Source: Calliopum simillimum (Eukaryota; Arthropoda; Insecta; Diptera; Lauxaniidae). Taken from it: DNA of 64,000 nt. Shown one piece after another: positions 58,970-64,000 of the stretch (position 1 is the first letter of the stretch; each line of letters begins with the position of its first letter). Location: positions 121,295,309 to 121,359,308 of the forward strand of contig OX638368.1 in NCBI GenBank assembly GCA_951812925.1. The letters run 5' to 3'. Made by a program: the position numbers and the translations under genes. The notes beneath the pieces are model-generated. The model ran no database searches and was not told the DNA's origin. It was given only the letters and a program-made list of their open reading frames with translations.

Positions 58970-59100
58970 AATTACTTATTACAAAAATAAATTTAGATAG
59001 TTTAAAGAACCGTACGAGTAGTGTGCACGCGCTCTGAACGTGAGTCCACAAATACTATGGAACGAAATGGCTTCGCTAAGTATTATATAATAAAATTTGC
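58970..59100 (-). promoter_or_regulatory. Putative promoter and 5' leader of the gd-like protease
   Basis: On the minus strand a TATA-like TATTATATAATA lies at 59081-59092. A possible initiator (TCAGAG) lies about 45-50 bp downstream at about 59035-59040, slightly farther than the usual 30 bp. The start site is not otherwise defined. Confidence 0.3.
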
Positions 59101-59354
59101 TCAGACAAATCTGCACTTGCAAAAAAAAACAAAAAAACTTAATTTCGGGTTTTTTCGAAATCCAAGTCGGTTTTTTTATAATATTTTTAAAAAATTACGC
59201 AAACTCTGCACAGTGTCTCGTTTTAATAAGCTAGACGTGATAAGCTCAAAATATAAACTTTAAATTTCTTGTATGCAGAACTTTTGAAATATGTCCACTC
59301 ACCTCCAAAAAATTTATTTTTATTTTCTTTGGCTAACATTTAGTACAAATATTT

Positions 59355-59535
59355 GGATCTTTCAGCAGGACAATATATATAGCAAACGCCCATAATTGCC
59401 AAATAATCGTTACTATACCACGCTCCTAAGGTCCTTGGTCTCCCCCGCAGTCCCCAGACTTTAACGCTATGCAACCTTTGTGGAGAAACGTTGGGAGGAT
59501 AATCAGGAAAGTCCCATCTCCAACAATAAATATCT
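59355..59535 (+). pseudogene. Tc1-like transposase remnant
   Basis: Plus-strand frames read FQQDNIYSKRP (second catalytic Asp region), then after a frameshift GPWSPPQSPDFNAMQPLWRN (third catalytic region, with the expected Glu after the SPDFN motif replaced). Only about 60 codons survive, with a stop between the pieces. This is a different family from the palindromic Tc1-like element at 13.7 kb. Confidence 0.65.
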
Positions 59536-59550
59536 AAAACTGGAAAACCC

Positions 59551-60390
59551 CAAACTTTCCCGGAAAATTCCAAAAAACTTTTTTTATGGCGGTGCCATGA
59601 CTAATCCCCATTTCGTAAATGGGTACTATTTCCGCAAATTATTCGGACTTAATCCCCATTACGAAACGGGAATTATGGCCCGAACGCCGCCGCAAAGCCG
59701 GTGTTGGATATTTGGGAGTTTTAAATCTTGAGCTGCAGCTAAAAATAAGGCGTTAGGGAATATCGTTATGAGGATTATGTCCGTTTTTTTCTGTCCGAAA
59801 AACTTTCTTATTTCGCCATTAAAAAAGGTTTTTTGGGATTTTCCGGGAAAGTTTGGGGTTTTCGGGAAAACACTTTTCGTTTTTGATGAGCTCAAAACTA
59901 GTTAAAAATTCGTGTGTCAAATGATATGATCGCCAAATATTCTTATGAGTTCGCCATGCTGGAAAAATAAAGCAAGACCTTAAAAATTTTTTTGGGGATT
60001 TTCCGGGGAAGTTTAAGATTTTTCCGGAAAATACTTCATTCAAGGTCAGCTCGAAACTAGCTCAAAATTTTTGTGTTAAAAGATTTCATCGCTTACTCTT
60101 CCCGCGGGTTCGTCTGGCTGAAAAATTAAAGTTAGGCAAAAAAATGTTTTTTGGGGATTTTCCGGGAAAATTCGGAGTTTTCCGGAAAATGCTTTTAGCT
60201 TAAAATAAGCGCGAAACTAGCTCCAAATTCCTGCATTAAAAGATTTCATCGCTAACTCTTCCCATGGATTCGTCTGGCTGAAAAAAAAAATAAGGTAAGC
60301 CATCCAAAACAATTTTTCCGCTTTTCCGGAAAATGAATAATTTCCCAGACAGTTCGAAATTACTGTTGGAAAGCTTGAAAATAGCTCGAA
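59551..60390 (+). repeat. Array of about 160 bp units (TTTCCGGAAA family), copy 2
   Basis: TTTTTTGGGGATTTTCCGGG-like cores recur at about 59826, 59987, 60147 and 60310. A single unit at 59551-59594 is inverted and forms a hairpin with 59815-59859. It is related to 30490-31375 in opposite orientation. Confidence 0.7.
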
Positions 60391-60569
60391 ATTCTCAACC
60401 GAAAAACATCGACATTCGTGTGTGAAAAAAATGGTCATAATGTAAAATGTAAATTACGGTGTTTTTTGCAACTTAAAGTTAGGATATCTCTAAGTTCTTT
60501 TAGGGCAATTCTGATGCTGGATTTGGATTCAGCATCAAATTTTAAATCTAAAAATGCTTTTCTTGTTTT

Positions 60570-61523
60570 TATACCCTACACCCAGGGTGTATTCACTGTG
60601 TCCTTCCGTTTGTAACGTAGAGAAGGATGCATGGCAGATATAGTCAAGTATATATATTATTGATCAGCGTCACCTCCTGAGTCGATATAGCCATCTCCGT
60701 CTGTCTGGCTGGCTGGCTGGATGTGTGTGGAAATACATTTTTTGGGAAAACTGAGCAACATAATTCAATGAAATTTGGTATTCTGCCTCCGTCGTAAAAG
60801 TTAGCTCGGGGGATTGAAAATGAGCGAAATCCGTCAACGGACACGCCTACCGCCCATACAAAAAATATATTCAAAATGCAATAATAACAGCATTATTCGC
60901 AATAATAGAAGCAAAATACACATAAATACTAGGGAAAGTAAGTATAAGCTCTGAGCAAAAACTAGGCGAATTCGGACTAGAGGGCGTGGCACCTCCCATA
61001 TAAACAAAAGTTTCAAAATGTTACACGGAAAGCGTTTTTTTAGATAACCCAAACAAATTACACTCAAACACTCGGATCTATAAATGCATGCTATACGCAA
61101 GATCTAGGTAAACTCGGAAAAGAGGGCGTGGCACCTCCCATATAAGCAAATGTTTCAAAATTATATAATGAAAGTGTTTTTTTAAGATAATGCAACCAAA
61201 TTTCACTCAAACACGAAGAACATTAGTTGTAAACTCTGAGCTTTAAGTAGGAAAAGTAGGATTAGAGGGCGTGGCACCTCCCATATAAGCGAAAGTTTCA
61301 AAATGCTATACTGAAAGAATTTTTAAAGAAAACCTAACCGAATTTTACTCAAACACTCAGAACAGTAAATGCAAGCTCTACGCAAAATCAAGGGAAGCTC
61401 GGAGGTGAAGGCGTGGCACTTCCCATATAAGCAATTTGTTCTTATACTCTCCTAATAATATACTTGAAATGCAGTGTAGGGTATTTAGTTTTTGGCTAGG
61501 CCAAAGATACCACCCTTACTAGT
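60570..61523 (-). mobile_element. Helentron-like element, copy G
   Basis: In minus orientation the plus strand runs from ATACCCTACACCCAGGGTGT to CACCCTTACTAGT. It has the conserved block at 60640-60700, a short (CTGG)n tract and four central units (GGGCGTGGCACCTCCCATAT at about 60980, 61124 and 61268, with a variant at about 61410). It is a full-length copy. Confidence 0.85.
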
Positions 61524-63091
61524 TTTTTTTTGGTTGGTTTTGTTTTTTAGGTTTTTTTCGTTTAGTATGGAGATTTCATTATAATGGGCCGATGGATTAT
61601 TAAATTTTTGTTTTCAGTATTCAGAATACGCCAAAGAACAACCATCTGTAAGAATTTCAACTGAGCACGCATGTTTGAATCGAACGCGCTATTTCAACGC
61701 CGTGTTTTGATATGCTTTGATTTTTTGTCAAAAAAAAAACCCAATAGTAATCAGTTTGTAAGATACCGAATGTATGGAAAACACATATTCATTTAAAATA
61801 ATCCATGCGCTTGGCACTTTTATGACTAAGAATTCTTATCAAAATTTTGGAAACTTTTATTTTGAAATTCAACCAAAATTTGACGGCTTATCTCAAACTT
61901 GACACTTTTACTTTATGGGCTTATCTCTAGTTTATACACTAATGGCCTATGGGGAAAGCTCTTGTTTTGTTTAGTTTTTTGCATTATTTTTTATAGACTT
62001 TTTCGTTTCTCCGTCTTGCTACGATTTTATGTGTCTTCTAGGTGACTTTGTCTCGTAATAGTACTTAGGCCCTTTGGTACGGCCACTGCTCAATTATCTT
62101 CGATTAATTTTTTTTAAATTTGGTAGACAACTCGTATGTATAATCATCTCCAGTATCGAATAACTAATCAGATGATATCTAAGATAAAAGAGATTTTGTT
62201 TTTCATTACTAGCTACCATCAAAGCACGTGTCAAGTGGCATTTGTGGAGTGAGCTTATGTTTTTGAGTAAAAAAACACCTTTATTATAAAAGCAAGGCAA
62301 AATGCATAAAAAAAAAACGAAAAAAGGCAACCGGCAGTTGCGTTTTATGCGCAGATTTAAAATAAATCTAGAAAGAAATAGATTTATTTTCGTATTACAA
62401 ATCATGTGATTTACAGGTTTAGAGTCTCGAAACAGCCTTAAATCAGCTCACAAATCTCAGGTGGAAACGTTGTATAATATACAAATCTCATACACGCGTT
62501 GCACAAAGTTGATGCTATTCACAGGTTCAATTGCCACCGCGGTCAATTTTATTTTTTTTTTTTTTTTAATTGTTGCATATATCTAGATAAAATCAAATTT
62601 AGATGTTAACGACATTCTTTCTTTCAAATAAGTATACCACCCCAAATATATACCTCAGTGTTGAAAAAGTAGAAAAATTTTTTTGATATAGCAACGTTTT
62701 ATTCGAGAACAGAGCGTCATTCAAATTTGCAAATTAAAAAATTTACATTTTTTGTGTTAACGTTTTAGGTTTTTAAGGGCATCAGCCTGTTGGTCTCGGA
62801 GATTTTGTAATTTTATTTCATATAGAATAAAAATACTTGTTATTCTTGCATATAACTTGTTTTAATTTATTTTGATACTTTTTTTTTGGCATTTTGATGC
62901 ATTAAATTTTAGATAGAAAATTTTTTTCTAAAGTGCACGGAAAAATAAAATATTTAACAATAAATTTATACAAATATTATGATTAATTTCTCTTTTATTT
63001 TAACATATTTTTTTCGGTTTTTTTCTTTCAAAATTCAATTATATTCAGTATTTGTTATTTATTGCCTATCCATGACCTTTTACCGTGGTGT
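61524..63091. other. Intergenic sequence; right part duplicated with 54035-54499
   Basis: 61524-62580 shows nothing recognisable beyond tRNA B-box-like words near 61676 and 62525. From about 62585 it aligns with the 3' flank of the complete protease gene. On the minus strand AATAAA occurs at about 63056-63061, close to the stop codon of the paralogue. Confidence 0.5.
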
Positions 63092-63488
63092 TTAGAGGTA
63101 GCTTCGCAGCCATGTCATATGTTTTGCTACATCGCAATACATTGAATACTGAAAGTTATTACAACTTCCGTCCCCAAAATGATATCCGCCTGAGACGACT
63201 CCACGCAAAACCCAGCGTTCATTGCGCCACATCATGAGAGCACCACCTGAATCTCCATGACATGTTCCTTCACCATTTAGTTTGCCAGCACAAAGTGTGC
63301 GGTCGGAGCCTGGATCAGAACAAACGCTACTGGAGGCCATTACCGTTTCGACTTTCTTCGGAATCGGTGATCTTTCGTCACGTGAATCTTCAGCGCCCCA
63401 ACCGGCCACCGTGGCAGATTGGCCAAGAATAAGTGATTCATCGACGGATTCAGTCCATAGACAAATCGGACGTATTGACTCTGTAAAT
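63092..63488 (-). CDS. Last exon of a second gd-like serine protease (gene runs off the right edge)
   Basis: The acceptor ACATAG is followed by FTESIRPICLWTESVDESLI, WGAEDSRDERSPIPKKVETV, LCAGKLNGEGTCHGDSGGAL and an end at WLRSYL, stop (131 aa). The catalytic Ser motif GDSGG is intact. The residue at chymotrypsin position 189 is Gly, as in the neighbour. Phase (the first base completes an Arg codon) is identical to exon 5 of the complete gene. His and Asp residues must lie on upstream exons beyond position 64000. Confidence 0.9.
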
Positions 63489-64000
63489 CTATGTTTGGGA
63501 ATAAAAACTTTATTTACTTATATGCATATACGTATATGTATTAGGGCTGTTCAAAAAAAAAAAAATTTTCGAATTTCTTAGATATACTTTGGCATCACGT
63601 TCAACATCATGACAGAATATCCCATAAATTTTTTCAGATTTTTAAATGCATTTTTAAAGGTGGCTCAAAGCAAAAATATATTTTTAATATTTTTTTTTAG
63701 CATTAATTATAAAATGTTGGCAAACAATTTGAAAAATTTGTTTTAGAGTAACTTAAAAACATTTATTTTGTTTGTTTTTTAATGAACTTTAAAACTTACG
63801 TTGTAATTTTGACATAAAAAAATTTTACACCACTTAAAAAACGAAAAACTGCCGTAAAAAGGCGAAATTTAACGATTTTTCAAAGAAAAAATTCATCGAG
63901 CTTTAAAAGAAATGAAAATTTTTTAATCTACAAGATCTCATTTGAAAGAGCTTTTAAAAACCTTCAAGACAAGATACGTTAAGACTTTTTTGGGCCATCA
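63489..64000 (-). other. Intron of the second gd-like protease
   Basis: This is sequence upstream of the paralogue's last exon. No further exon is visible before the window edge. By analogy with the complete gene, whose intron here is 2268 bp, the next exon probably lies outside the window. Confidence 0.6.

Overview
This window looks like nuclear DNA of a cyclorrhaphan fly (Diptera). It is strongly AT-rich, has no bacterial-style gene packing, and is dominated by degraded DNA transposons. The seven largest dispersed repeats end in a block I recognise from Drosophila DINE-1/Helentron elements. The only host genes I can model are intron-containing serine proteases with the N-terminal domain of the insect gastrulation-defective (gd) family. 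I cannot name the species. No rRNA, CRISPR, operon or phage feature is present, and I found no LTR- or LINE-type reverse transcriptase.

Layout. 1-5.5 kb: AT-rich spacer with an internally deleted mariner (about 2.73-3.42 kb) and degenerate simple repeats. 5.55-6.3 kb: two (TTAGA)n arrays, followed by a candidate cysteine-rich exon. 8.16-8.70 kb: a piggyBac-like MITE with TTAA target duplication. 12.26-13.7 kb: a satellite whose 56-58 bp monomers change into 90 bp monomers and then into a 270 bp higher-order repeat. 13.70-15.32 kb: a 1.6 kb palindrome made of two head-to-head Tc1-like 3' halves. 17.9-20.6 kb: further inverted-repeat elements. 22.8-28.5 kb: two Helentron-like copies flanking an apparently intact DD41D (rosa-type) mariner with a 381-aa transposase. 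30.5-35.5 kb: nested repeats, including two Helentron-like copies inside a CACTA-ended element. 38.57-39.24 kb: a mariner keeping only its DNA-binding domain. 43.1-45.9 kb: a pogo-like element abutting a second piggyBac-like copy, which is itself split by another pogo-like element. 46.8-53.9 kb: a foldback element, a second CACTA-ended copy carrying an 81 bp TTAA MITE, a DD37E remnant and a DD41D remnant.

Host genes. A complete five-exon gd-like serine protease (418 aa, minus strand) spans 54.50-58.93 kb. Its intron 2 carries a hAT-type MITE with a perfect 8 bp target duplication, and its intron 4 carries a 956 bp hairpin-forming palindrome. The last exon of a tandem paralogue lies at 63.09-63.49 kb, and its other exons lie beyond the right edge of the window. 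The 3' flanks of the two genes are also alike, so they arose by a local duplication. The proteases should be secreted, since the complete one has a signal peptide. Both keep the catalytic Ser region and have Gly, not Asp, at the position that sets trypsin specificity.
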